Assembly (NCBI GenBank): GCA_910577295.1 | Contig: CAJTLS010000035.1 | Location: forward strand, 1 to 24,949 | Length of the DNA: 24,949 nucleotides | Source of the DNA: an uncultured Eubacterium sp. | Lineage (GTDB): Bacteria; Bacillota; Clostridia; Lachnospirales; Lachnospiraceae | Direction: 5' to 3' | Part shown: piece after piece, positions 1 through 6,913 of the stretch | How the letters are laid out: every line of letters starts with the position of its first letter | Numbering within the stretch: the first letter of the stretch is position 1 | Notes under the pieces: model-generated | What the model saw: only the letters and a program-made list of their open reading frames with translations | Databases searched by the model: none | Told to the model about the DNA's origin: nothing | Position numbers and translations under genes: made by a program

Positions 1-798
1 TTTTAAGGTCTTTGTCTTTTTGTTGTAGGATAATTTTACCTTGGACATGGATACCCCATTGGCATCCGTAATAACCGTATTCATGCGGGTAAATTTTGTC
101 TTACCCTTTTTGGTTTTATAGTAAACTTTTCTCCCCTTTACTTTTACTTTCAGTTTGGTATTCAGTTTGAAAGAAAGAGCTTTTCTCTTCTTCTTTTTAT
201 TGATGGAAACAATCTCCTGCACTTTTTCAGGGAAGATGTCGTAGGAGACATTGGTGTTTTTCATAACTTTTTTGTAGGTGACTTTGTTCTGGTTCAACAC
301 GTCAGTTGCTGCTTTTTTCCCCGGATTACTCCGCTCCGCCTTTGCCGCTTTGAGTTTTTTCCCTTTTAAGGCAATGGACAGGCTGGTTTTGCCCCGCTTC
401 ATGGAAACAACCGATTTTTTGTTTGCTTTTTTGGCTGCCTTTATGGATAAATCGGTGGCTTTGGTTTTGTATTTCTTTTTGCCGGATTTAACAAGGGTGG
501 TGTTGATTTCTTTCCATGCGCTGCCTTTTGATTTTTTATAATGAACCGGCATGGAATAAGTTACTGCCATATAACTGCCGTCGCTCATGGCAAACTGCTT
601 GACAAATTTGTTGCGTTTGGCAGGGAGTTCTCCGGTAATGGTGGATTCAACCTTGAGGGCATTGGTCGCAGCTGCATCTGCCGAGGCAGCGTCTACCTTT
701 TTCTCATTCTCAACCAATAAATTTGAACTAAAAATAGAAGTAAGTACTAAAATACCTATTAATAAACTACAAATGATCACTTTCTTACTCTGTTTCAT
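1..798 (-). CDS. Secreted lysine-rich surface protein, N-terminal part (runs off left edge)
   Basis: The reading frame is open from an ATG at 798 to base 1, giving 266 residues with no stop; the C-terminus lies outside the window. An AGAGGGG ribosome site precedes the start. Residues 1-25 form a signal peptide (MKQSKK, then a hydrophobic stretch to about residue 24), followed by an Ala/Asp-rich linker. The rest is strikingly rich in lysine and threonine (for example KGRKVYYKTKKGKTKFT) and contains the phrase YSMPVHYKKSKGSAWKEINT. From memory, such N-termini head very large Firmicute cell-surface proteins of the DNRLRE / RHS-repeat type, but the diagnostic repeats would be downstream, so that family is an inference. 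It lies just after agrD with its own promoter, which makes it a candidate quorum-sensing output. The basic charge would suit binding to teichoic acid or peptidoglycan. Confidence 0.8.
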   Translation of the reverse strand, partial: MKQSKKVIICSLLIGILVLTSIFSSNLLVENEKKVDAASADAAATNALKVESTITGELPAKRNKFVKQFAMSDGSYMAVTYSMPVHYKKSKGSAWKEINTTLVKSGKKKYKTKATDLSIKAAKKANKKSVVSMKRGKTSLSIALKGKKLKAAKAERSNPGKKAATDVLNQNKVTYKKVMKNTNVSYDIFPEKVQEIVSINKKKKRKALSFKLNTKLKVKVKGRKVYYKTKKGKTKFTRMNTVITDANGVSMSKVKLSYNKKTKTLK

Positions 799-826
799 AC
801 TCAATCCCCTCTTTCTTTTCTTTTGC

Positions 827-855
827 TTTATAATTTATAAATTAAAACCAGTCAA
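827..855 (-). promoter_or_regulatory. Sigma-A promoter of the surface-protein gene
   Basis: On the minus strand, TTGACT (855-850) and TATAAA (832-827) are separated by 17 bases, close to the vegetative consensus. The -10 lies about 28 bases before the ATG at 798, so the leader is short. The region upstream of the -35 is AT-rich and includes TCAGTTATT, which loosely resembles one half of a LytTR regulator site; no clear second half is seen. Confidence 0.6.
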
Positions 856-875
856 AATAACTGATGAATTCTCTA

Positions 876-897
876 CCCATTGCATAAATGCAATGGG
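876..897. repeat. Perfect inverted repeat between agrD and the surface-protein gene
   Basis: CCCATTGCAT and ATGCAATGGG form a perfect 10-bp stem with a 2-base loop (4 bases once hairpin geometry is respected). No T-run follows on either strand, so it is not a standard intrinsic terminator. It lies 33 bases after the agrD stop and 20 bases upstream of the surface-protein -35. It could stabilise the 3' end of the agrBD message or act as an operator. Confidence 0.55.
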
Positions 898-930
898 CAA
901 TTTCTTTTGGTTCTGCATCACAAAGTTTAA

Positions 931-1062
931 CTACTTTTTAGCTGGTCGTTTCGGCTGATGCAAAAAACCTGCACATGGCGGCCAGCCGGGTTTAGTCTTT
1001 TTCACTTCTATTCTAGCTATTCCCCCCAACATTCTAAGAACACAACTTTTACTTTTTTTCAT
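931..1062 (-). CDS. agrD: AgrD-type cyclic autoinducing peptide precursor
   Basis: This 43-residue frame starts at an ATG at 1062 with a strong GGAGGTG ribosome site 8 bases upstream and ends with TAG at 931-933. It overlaps the 3' end of agrB by 14 bases, the arrangement expected for agrBD. The N-terminus is basic (MKKSKS) followed by a short amphipathic stretch (VLRMLGGIARIEV), as in AgrD leaders. The C-terminus reads PGWPPCAGFLHQPKRPAKK. The family pattern is a Cys that starts a five-residue thiolactone ring, then a (Y/H)QPxxP recognition tail cut by AgrB. Here the ring would be CAGFL (Cys30-Leu34) and the tail HQPKRPAKK. I recall the C. perfringens precursor having a similar ring-plus-HQPEEP layout. 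The exocyclic N-terminus of the mature peptide, perhaps PGWPP, cannot be fixed from sequence. Confidence 0.88.
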   Translation of the reverse strand: MKKSKSCVLRMLGGIARIEVKKTKPGWPPCAGFLHQPKRPAKK

Positions 1063-1627
1063 AGTTTTTCACCTCCTGTCCAATTAATTTTGCTATCAGG
1101 ATGAAAGTAGCACATAGTATAACTGCAGATACAATGTACTGCTGCCACTGCATATGTAGAACATACCCTATTTCAATAATACATACTTCAATAAGCAAAA
1201 TACTTCTGCTCCACAATTTATTCCTTTTTATTTCATCTTCAGTCAAAAGAAGATTTGGATGGTTGACCGGTGCCCATACAAAAACGCAAATACAGGCCAT
1301 TAGCAATAAACTACTGGAAATCAACACATGGCTTTGCAGCCAGACTGCCATAACTTCCATAGCAACATAAAAAGAAAGAACAGAACCTGCAAGACAGCCT
1401 ATAAATGTTTTTGCATGAAATCCTCCGGTTGACTGCCTGAGGAATACAAAACAAATGGCAAACATAAGCCCCTCCGCAGGCTTCCCTAAGAAAAAGGAAA
1501 TCCCCATTAACAATAAATAGGTAACCATTTTTTCAAGAAAAAGTGTTAGTCCATAGACAGAATTATCCCTGTATGTCTTGTCCAATACATCCTGTTGAAT
1601 CAAAAAATCTACTAAGCCTGTTATCAT
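1049..1627 (-). CDS. agrB: AgrB-family membrane peptidase (autoinducer processing)
   Basis: The product has 192 residues, a typical AgrB length, and starts at an ATG at 1627 preceded by AAGGAG. AgrB is an integral membrane cysteine protease that removes the AgrD tail and forms the thiolactone ring. The catalytic pair is visible as His71 in STGGFHAKT and Cys78 in IGCL, seven residues apart as in the family. The later motif APVNHPN (119-125) is also characteristic of AgrB. Hydrophobic segments lie near 33-48, 53-64, 76-95, 100-118, 142-157 and 163-181. It overlaps agrD, its expected substrate. A pair of direct repeats lies 60-88 bases upstream, and the gene follows a terminator, so agrBD is probably a separate transcript from the kinase/regulator genes. 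Confidence 0.93.
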   Translation of the reverse strand: MITGLVDFLIQQDVLDKTYRDNSVYGLTLFLEKMVTYLLLMGISFFLGKPAEGLMFAICFVFLRQSTGGFHAKTFIGCLAGSVLSFYVAMEVMAVWLQSHVLISSSLLLMACICVFVWAPVNHPNLLLTEDEIKRNKLWSRSILLIEVCIIEIGYVLHMQWQQYIVSAVILCATFILIAKLIGQEVKNYEKK

Positions 1628-1686
1628 AATATATAACTCCTTATTGTGATAAGATATATCATAGGTTACGAAATAAAAGCAATAGT

Positions 1687-1715
1687 AATTGCGTAATTAG
1701 ACGTAAAATTGCGTA
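1687..1715 (-). promoter_or_regulatory. Putative LytTR-regulator binding site (two 9-bp direct repeats) upstream of agrB
   Basis: The minus strand carries TACGCAATT twice, at 1715-1707 and 1695-1687, separated by 11 bases, so the repeats are in phase at 20 bases. AgrA/VirR-type LytTR regulators bind two imperfect 9-bp direct repeats about two helical turns apart, usually just upstream of the -35. Just downstream, TTGCTT (1682-1677) and ATATAT (1659-1654) with a 17-base spacer could serve as a weak, activator-dependent promoter. The site is inferred from architecture; the repeat sequence is not the S. aureus consensus. Confidence 0.55.
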
Positions 1716-1767
1716 TTTGGTATGCATTTGTCCTTAGAAGCCCGAGTGGACCCGAATATGCACTAAA

Positions 1768-1820
1768 AAAACACCGTTGCCTAATCTAAATAACTCTCAA
1801 TTGTCAGGCAACGGTGTTTT
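1768..1820 (-). terminator. Rho-independent terminator after the histidine kinase gene
   Basis: AACACCGTTGCCT pairs perfectly with AGGCAACGGTGTT, extended by A/T pairs to a stem of about 15 bp, with a 23-base loop. On the minus strand it is followed by a run of T. It lies about 45 bases after the kinase stop and separates the regulator-kinase transcript from agrBD. Confidence 0.85.
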
Positions 1821-1865
1821 AAAATATCTTTCTGCTCATTAGCAAAACTCTTCCCGTATTTTTTA

Positions 1866-3158
1866 CTACAGCATAGGAATCGCCGCGGTATAATGAAACT
1901 GTCCATCATCATACCGCATCATACCAATCCCTTGATACTTATCCAGTACCATTTGAATATTTTTCAAACCAATTCCATGCTTCTTTTTGTCGTTCTTATT
2001 CGTGCAAATTTCATTGTCGCAAATTAACACCTCTTCGGAAACTGGATTCTGGATAGACAATATCATCTGTCGTTCCTCGCATATCAATTTCAGTTTAATT
2101 ACTTTACTTCCCTCCTCCAATTTTTCACACGCCTCAATCGCATTGTCCATAAGATTTGACAAAAGCACTACAATATCCTGCTCCTCCAGCCACAAATCAG
2201 ATAAATCATTAACATAAAACAAAATGGCAATCCCCTTAGATTTCGCCAAACGGTACTTCTGATTCAGAAGTACATTAATGACCGGATTATGAACATCAAT
2301 CTCCTCCCACCAGTCGGGGAGTGTTCCTATCAGTTTATCCGCATATTCTTCTGCCTTTTTAATCTCCCCTTGTTTCAAAAGTCCCTGAATACAACAGAGC
2401 TGATTATTATAATCATGCAAAATGCGTTTTGACTCCTGATAATCGACATCAATCTCATAATAAGCCTGCATTCTGACCCTATTATTCTCCTGCAGCAGTT
2501 GAATCTGGTTCCACTTTTTCTCCTGCTCTGATATATGGCCAAGCCACTCAAACATAACCACATTAACCAGCGCAATACCAAAAGAAACAGCAAGATATCC
2601 CGCCTGATTTCCTCTGCCTTCATAAGAAAACACCATAAGTATCTGAAGCATTAGAGATAATAACGGAAAGCAAAGCATGATAATCCATTCTGCACTTTTC
2701 ATCTGCATTTCCCTAATCTGTTCCCTCTTGCAGGCCATGAGCTGTACAATTATAAACAGAATCGTTTTCGATAACAAAGCAATCATCACCCATGTTACAT
2801 CCGAAATTGTTTCTACATTCAGAATGATGTCTGCCAAAAACGCAAACAAATAGTCAACACCACACATAATTCCATAAAAAGCGCCACATATAAATAATTT
2901 TTTCGTCCATTTTCCCTCAAAAAATAAAAGAGAAAATATAAATATACTAAGCACAATTCCAAAACAGCGATAAATGTATCCGCCCTGTTCATATGTGCCC
3001 AGTGCCCACCCTAAAAACACGCCAGATAATAAAACCACATATAACACTCCTGAACTGCGAAATAAAATTCTTCCCCGCAAAAACACTTTCATAAAAATAC
3101 GGCAACAAACCGCTTCATAAATAACAATAAAAATGCCTTTCATTAAATCATATAGCAT
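1866..3158 (-). CDS. agrC: AgrC-like GHKL sensor histidine kinase
   Basis: This 430-residue protein has a membrane N-terminus with about six hydrophobic segments (roughly 37-55, 64-80, 87-110, 122-142, 157-177, 186-206), then a cytoplasmic kinase core. The phospho-acceptor is His248 in ILHDYNNQ, the H-box form of the AgrC/HPK10 class. The ATP-binding domain shows the N box NLMDNAIEAC (335-344) and the G box HGIGLKNI (394-401). The size and layout match AgrC, the receptor for the cyclic peptide made by the neighbouring agrBD. It starts at an ATG at 3158 with AGAGGA upstream, 24 bases after the regulator gene, so the two are co-transcribed. The ligand assignment rests on gene context; the kinase family assignment rests on motifs. 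Confidence 0.9.
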   Translation of the reverse strand: MLYDLMKGIFIVIYEAVCCRIFMKVFLRGRILFRSSGVLYVVLLSGVFLGWALGTYEQGGYIYRCFGIVLSIFIFSLLFFEGKWTKKLFICGAFYGIMCGVDYLFAFLADIILNVETISDVTWVMIALLSKTILFIIVQLMACKREQIREMQMKSAEWIIMLCFPLLSLMLQILMVFSYEGRGNQAGYLAVSFGIALVNVVMFEWLGHISEQEKKWNQIQLLQENNRVRMQAYYEIDVDYQESKRILHDYNNQLCCIQGLLKQGEIKKAEEYADKLIGTLPDWWEEIDVHNPVINVLLNQKYRLAKSKGIAILFYVNDLSDLWLEEQDIVVLLSNLMDNAIEACEKLEEGSKVIKLKLICEERQMILSIQNPVSEEVLICDNEICTNKNDKKKHGIGLKNIQMVLDKYQGIGMMRYDDGQFHYTAAIPML

Positions 3159-3182
3159 AAAAATCCTCTTTGCTTTCTATGT

Positions 3183-3899
3183 TTATATTTCTTGATATCT
3201 CAGATAACAATTTTTTACTTCAATACTCTTGGCACGTGAAACTGGAATCTCTGTTCCATTCGACAGGCAGATTATATAATTATTTATGCTGGCGATATGC
3301 TGCAGATTCACCAGAAAACTCTGATGACACCGGACGAAATGGCAGTCTGCCAGCTGCTGTTCCAGTTTCCCAATCTGCCCGTACATATATAATATCTCAT
3401 CTTTCAGGGTAAAACGAAGCCTGTGAGACTGGATTTCAATACATAAAATATCTTTCAACCAGACTGTTCTTTCTCCCTTTACAAATGGAAATTTCATTTT
3501 TCTGCCATCCCTGAGATGTTTCTGCAGCAAAGCATCTAGACATTCCGGAAGCAGTTCTTTCATATCCTTTTTCATAATATAGCGAACGGCTCCCACTTTA
3601 TAGCCCTCAAAAACGTACTGCTGCGTAATTGTAATAAATACAATATCTACTTCACTGTTGTTTTTGCGAATTTCATGGGCAGTTTCCATCCCATTCTTAT
3701 TCGGCATACCTATATCCAGAAAAATGACATCATATTTGTAAAGATTACTTTCTTTCTGAAAAATCTCCACTCCATCCATGTATATATCAATATTAAACAA
3801 AACTCTTTTTTTCATTAGGTATTCTTCCATCATTTTTTTTATGTACTCTCTGTAGTATTCCTCATCATCACAGATAGCTATCCTTAGTTTTAAATCCAT
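3183..3899 (-). CDS. agrA: AgrA-like LytTR-family response regulator
   Basis: The product has 238 residues from the ATG at 3899, which has a GAGGAG ribosome site 6 bases upstream. The frame stays open 33 bases further, but without a ribosome site. The receiver domain begins MDLKLRIAICDDEE with the acidic pair at 11-12, and the phosphorylation site is Asp62 in YDVIFLDIGMP. From about residue 130 comes a LytTR DNA-binding domain, recognisable by VWLKDILCIE, FVRCHQSFLVNL and the C-terminal NGTEIPVSRAK. It precedes the kinase gene in the same operon. It most likely activates agrBD through the direct repeats upstream of agrB and possibly the adjacent surface-protein gene. Confidence 0.92.
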   Translation of the reverse strand: MDLKLRIAICDDEEYYREYIKKMMEEYLMKKRVLFNIDIYMDGVEIFQKESNLYKYDVIFLDIGMPNKNGMETAHEIRKNNSEVDIVFITITQQYVFEGYKVGAVRYIMKKDMKELLPECLDALLQKHLRDGRKMKFPFVKGERTVWLKDILCIEIQSHRLRFTLKDEILYMYGQIGKLEQQLADCHFVRCHQSFLVNLQHIASINNYIICLSNGTEIPVSRAKSIEVKNCYLRYQEI

Positions 3900-3946
3900 A
3901 TATCTCCTCTCTCTATCATCTTGAACATCCACACAACACCAATTCT

Positions 3947-3976
3947 ATTATAGCATATCTGCAAATTTATTTGTAA
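3947..3976 (-). promoter_or_regulatory. Extended -10 promoter of the regulator-kinase operon
   Basis: On the minus strand, TTACAA (3976-3971), an 18-base spacer and TATAAT (3952-3947) are present; TG lies one base before the -10 (TGCTATAAT), making an extended -10 element. The regulator start at 3899 is about 48 bases further on. Confidence 0.6.
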
Positions 3977-4145
3977 CATAAATTAGTACAATAATTATAC
4001 GTGCCGATATGAATAGAGAAGTATATACAATGAAGCAATATGGTTCTATATAAATTAATATCAGAAAACAAAAGACGGTACAGAGCAAAGACATTATTAG
4101 TATAGCCACAGTATAGGGAAGAACCCTCCTGCTATAAATTGGCAT
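3948..4145 (-). CDS. Doubtful small two-TM membrane ORF (65 aa)
   Basis: The frame starts MPIYSRRVLP at an ATG at 4145 and contains two hydrophobic helices (about residues 9-32 and 35-58), ending TNKFADML. No good ribosome site precedes the ATG: AGGGA lies 13 bases away and belongs to a terminator hairpin. Its stop codon overlaps the -10 of the regulator promoter. I do not recognise a family with confidence. The spacing of charged and hydrophobic stretches loosely recalls the middle of an AgrB protein, so it might be a decayed second agrB, but the similarity could be generic to membrane helices. It occupies most of the 380-base gap between the regulator gene and rpmF. Confidence 0.25.
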   Translation of the reverse strand: MPIYSRRVLPYTVAILIMSLLCTVFCFLILIYIEPYCFIVYTSLFISARIIIVLIYVTNKFADML

Positions 4146-4178
4146 AAAAATAGGGCAGTCCCTAAACGAAACTACCCT
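4146..4178 (-). terminator. Intrinsic terminator downstream of rpmF
   Basis: On the minus strand, AGGGTAGT pairs with ACTGCCCT (8 bp, one G-U) around an 11-base loop and is followed by ATTTTT. An alternative inner hairpin, TAGGG-ACTG-CCCTA plus TTTTT, uses the same bases. It lies about 100 bases after the rpmF stop. Confidence 0.6.
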
Positions 4179-4279
4179 GACAGACAAAATGCAATATCAA
4201 ATTTTCACTGACACCCCTATCAATATACCTATTTTCATAGACATATCGGCCTCTGTGCCATATTCACCTCGCCTGATTC

Positions 4280-4462
4280 TTACTCAGCCTGGGCAAGAAT
4301 CTCTTTTTTATTGTAGCTTCCGCAATTTTTGCAGACACGGTGTGGTACCATCAATGCGCCGCATTTACTGCACTTTACCAACGTAGGAGCTGTCATTTTC
4401 CAGTTCGCTCTACGCTTATCTCTTCTTGCTTTTGAAGATTTATTCTTAGGACAAATACTCAT
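4280..4462 (-). CDS. rpmF: 50S ribosomal protein L32
   Basis: The 60-residue protein has the L32 pattern: MSICPKNKSSKARRDKRRANWK, then a zinc ribbon with CSKCGALMVPHRVCKNCG, where four cysteines (CxxC...CxxC) are intact. This is therefore the zinc-binding form. L32 is a small protein of the large ribosomal subunit. The start at 4462 has AGGAGGTG 8 bases upstream. It follows ackA, but a consensus promoter lies between them, so it can be transcribed alone. The DUF177/YceD gene that usually sits before rpmF is missing; only 114 bases separate rpmF from ackA. Confidence 0.97.
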   Translation of the reverse strand: MSICPKNKSSKARRDKRRANWKMTAPTLVKCSKCGALMVPHRVCKNCGSYNKKEILAQAE

Positions 4463-4503
4463 GCCGGTTACACCTCCTCTGTATTACTCAAAACACTTTT
4501 TCT

Positions 4504-4532
4504 ATTATATCGAACATGGTAACTATTGTCAA
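4504..4532 (-). promoter_or_regulatory. Consensus sigma-A promoter of rpmF
   Basis: TTGACA (4532-4527), a 17-base spacer and TATAAT (4509-4504) form a perfect vegetative promoter on the minus strand, 42 bases before the rpmF start. A strength of this kind fits a ribosomal protein gene. Confidence 0.88.
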
Positions 4533-4576
4533 CAATTTTTTTATGTTTCGATAATCTGTTTTGATAACCAATAGGA

Positions 4577-5767
4577 TTACAATAGTGCCACTGTCTCTCT
4601 GGCAATCGCCAGTTCCTCATTGGTCGGAATAACGGCTACTTTTACATTCGAAGATGATGTGGAAATAATCTTTTCTTCGCCACGCATCTGATTGGCCTCT
4701 TCATCCAAGGTAATTCCCATATATCCAAAATATTCCAAAATCTGTTTGCGGACTACAATATTATTCTCCCCGATACCGGCGGTGAAAATAATCGCATCCA
4801 CACCATTCATCGCTGCGATATACGAGCCGATCACTTTCGCAACACGGTAGGAAAATACTTCTACTGCCAGTTTTGCTTTTTCATTTCCTTTATTTGAAGC
4901 CTCGTCCAAATCACGGAAGTCGCTGGACAGACCGCCGGACAAACCGTAAACACCGGACTCTTTGTTGAGGATTACCATAATTTCTTCTAATGACTTATTC
5001 AAATTATGAGCTAAATATTCTACGATAGTTGGGTCAATATCACCGCAGCGTGTTCCCATAACAAGCCCTTCCATCGGCGTCATACCCATACTCGTGTCTA
5101 CAACTTTTCCATTTTTCACTGCCGAAATACTCGAACCATTTCCCAAATGGCATACAATCACTTTCGAGTCATCCGGATTCAGGTGCAGCATCTCAACCGC
5201 CCGCTTCGATACAAACGAATGGCTAGTCCCGTGAAATCCGTAACGGCGCACTTTATATTTTTCGTAATATTCATAAGGAAGACCATACATATAGGCAACC
5301 GGACTCATCGTCTGATGAAAAGCAGTATCAAACACACCTACGTTTGGCACGCCCGGCATAATGGTCTGACAGGCGCGGACACCAATCAGGTTTGCCGGAT
5401 TGTGCAATGGGGCGAGCGGATTACACTCTTCCACGCCGGCAATCACTTCTTCGTCTATAACAACGGATTCGGTAAATCTCTCGCCACCGTGGACTAAACG
5501 ATGACCTACCGCATCAATTTCTTTCAAATCACCGATGACACCGTATTGAGTATCTACCAAAGCATCTAATACCATGCGGATAGCCACTTCGTGATTCGGC
5601 ATATCCTTTTCTATGACAACTTTTTCACCGCCCTCCGGCGTGTGATTCAGTCTTCCGTCGATTCCAATTCTCTCACACAAGCCTACTGCTAAAGCTTTCT
5701 CTGTTTCTGAATCAATCAATTGGTACTTTAGCGATGAACTACCACAGTTAATAACTAATACTTTCAT
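4577..5767 (-). CDS. ackA: Acetate kinase
   Basis: The enzyme converts acetyl phosphate and ADP to acetate and ATP, the energy-yielding last step of acetate fermentation. The product has 396 residues, the normal length. The start is the ATG at 5767 (MKVLVINCGSSSLKYQL) with GGAGAT upstream; the frame extends 60 bases further but without support. Diagnostic segments are NCGSSSLK at 7-14, GHRLVHGGE, VFDTAFHQTM, YRRYGFHGTSH-type YGFHGTSH, CHLGNGSS and GIGENN near the C-terminus. No phosphotransacetylase gene (pta) lies beside it; the upstream neighbour is a serine acetyltransferase. It has its own promoter. Confidence 0.97.
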   Translation of the reverse strand: MKVLVINCGSSSLKYQLIDSETEKALAVGLCERIGIDGRLNHTPEGGEKVVIEKDMPNHEVAIRMVLDALVDTQYGVIGDLKEIDAVGHRLVHGGERFTESVVIDEEVIAGVEECNPLAPLHNPANLIGVRACQTIMPGVPNVGVFDTAFHQTMSPVAYMYGLPYEYYEKYKVRRYGFHGTSHSFVSKRAVEMLHLNPDDSKVIVCHLGNGSSISAVKNGKVVDTSMGMTPMEGLVMGTRCGDIDPTIVEYLAHNLNKSLEEIMVILNKESGVYGLSGGLSSDFRDLDEASNKGNEKAKLAVEVFSYRVAKVIGSYIAAMNGVDAIIFTAGIGENNIVVRKQILEYFGYMGITLDEEANQMRGEEKIISTSSSNVKVAVIPTNEELAIARETVALL

Positions 5768-5830
5768 TCTTTGCATCTCCTTCCCTGCGAAACGGGCACG
5801 GTTCCCGCACCATATAAAATACCGCATTTA

Positions 5831-5859
5831 ATTATACTCCTCCGGTTTTCAAAAGGCAA
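5831..5859 (-). promoter_or_regulatory. Sigma-A promoter of ackA
   Basis: TTGCCT (5859-5854), a 17-base spacer and TATAAT (5836-5831) on the minus strand, about 64 bases before the ackA start and 55 bases after the cysE stop. Confidence 0.7.
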
Positions 5860-5913
5860 GGAAAGATTTACCATAAAATGAAAAATTGTACGAAATATAT
5901 TCTCCTGCGGCGG

Positions 5914-6810
5914 CTAACTGCGGTTATCTCTGCTGTACTGGAGTTCCGGATTCTTAATATTTACTTTCATACCGGCAGAAATCGAATTAACGATAAATGC
6001 ATTGCCGCCAATCGTCACTCCGTCCCCAATCACCGTATCGCCTCCGAGAACGGAAGTATTCGAATAAATCGTTACGTTATTGCCAATCGTCGGATGACGC
6101 TTTTCTCCTTTGAGAAGCTGCCCCCGTTTCGTCGAAAGCGCCCCCAGAGTCACGCCTTGATAAATTTTTACGTGCTCACCAATCGTTGTCGTCTCACCAA
6201 TCACAATACCGGTGCCGTGGTCGATACAGAAATATTTGCCTATCGTCGCCCCCGGATTGATATCAATCCCCGTTAAACCGTGCGCATATTCCGTCATGAT
6301 ACGCGGTATTAGCGGAACTCCGAGTTTCACCAGCTCATGGGCTACCCGATATACCGTAATGGCATAGATACCCGGATAGGAAAAAATCACTTCATCGGTA
6401 TTGTACGCCGCCGGATCTCCCTCATACGCCGCCTTTACATCGGTATACAAATATTCGCGTATTACAGGTATCCGCAGCAAAAATTGATGAACGATTTCTT
6501 CCGCTTGTAACGATGCTTCAGATTTCGGGCAGCACTCACATCCGTCGGCATTTCCCAGTACTCTGGCAACCTGCTTTTTCAGATGGTACTGTATATATTC
6601 CACCCGCTGCCCCACGAGATATTTCAGGTATTCGCTGCGGACACGGTTTTGCTCAAAAAACCCCGGAAACAGGACTTTGCGGATTTCTTTTATTACTTCA
6701 ATAAGAATTTCTTTATTTACAATATTTTCCGTATCCACATGTATCGTCTCTTCGTGCTGCTCATAACTGTCTAAAATGCTATTAATAATCCTCTCGGAAT
6801 TGTTTTCCAT
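5914..6810 (-). CDS. cysE: Serine O-acetyltransferase (EpsC/CysE type)
   Basis: The enzyme acetylates L-serine with acetyl-CoA to give O-acetylserine, the precursor of cysteine. The 298-residue product has a helical N-terminal half and a C-terminal left-handed beta-helix with hexapeptide repeats. Signature residues are HGLTGIDINPGATIG (177-191), DHGTGIVIGE (197-206), and the turns TIGEHVKIYQGVTLG, TIGNNVTIYSN and VIGDGVTIGG. It is longer at the N-terminus than E. coli CysE, as in the EpsC-like forms of anaerobes. A cysteine cluster (GCECC, 90-94) in the N-terminal half is unusual and might bind metal. The start at 6810 has GAGGGGGATG upstream. I see no T-box or other riboswitch in the 100-base leader. 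Confidence 0.93.
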   Translation of the reverse strand: MENNSERIINSILDSYEQHEETIHVDTENIVNKEILIEVIKEIRKVLFPGFFEQNRVRSEYLKYLVGQRVEYIQYHLKKQVARVLGNADGCECCPKSEASLQAEEIVHQFLLRIPVIREYLYTDVKAAYEGDPAAYNTDEVIFSYPGIYAITVYRVAHELVKLGVPLIPRIMTEYAHGLTGIDINPGATIGKYFCIDHGTGIVIGETTTIGEHVKIYQGVTLGALSTKRGQLLKGEKRHPTIGNNVTIYSNTSVLGGDTVIGDGVTIGGNAFIVNSISAGMKVNIKNPELQYSRDNRS

Positions 6811-6867
6811 AAAATCATCCCCCTCGTCTTACTATCCTATGCCGCTGCTGTAAAAAGGTTATCGCAT

Positions 6868-6897
6868 TTTAGCCTGACGATGACAAGTCAGGCTAAA
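6868..6897 (-). terminator. Hairpin after degV
   Basis: TTTAGCCTGAC and GTCAGGCTAAA form a perfect 11-bp stem with an 8-base loop, 16 bases after the degV stop. The T-run on the minus strand is weak, coming only some bases later, so termination efficiency is uncertain. Confidence 0.6.
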
Positions 6898-6913
6898 TCG
6901 GCGCCGGCAACCG

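Noticed and set aside
278..958. Plus-strand open frames opposite the surface-protein gene and agrD
   Set aside because: They are rich in Phe/Leu, have no ribosome sites and are antisense to a well-supported minus-strand frame with a signal peptide; their length reflects the lysine-rich composition of the real gene.
1783..1805. Small RNA or second peptide gene in the agrB upstream region
   Set aside because: The region is explained by the loop of the kinase terminator; no start codon with a ribosome site is present.
5900..6910. T-box or other riboswitch controlling the serine acetyltransferase gene
   Set aside because: The leader between degV and this gene is about 100 bases and mostly taken by the degV hairpin; no specifier loop or T-box sequence is visible.
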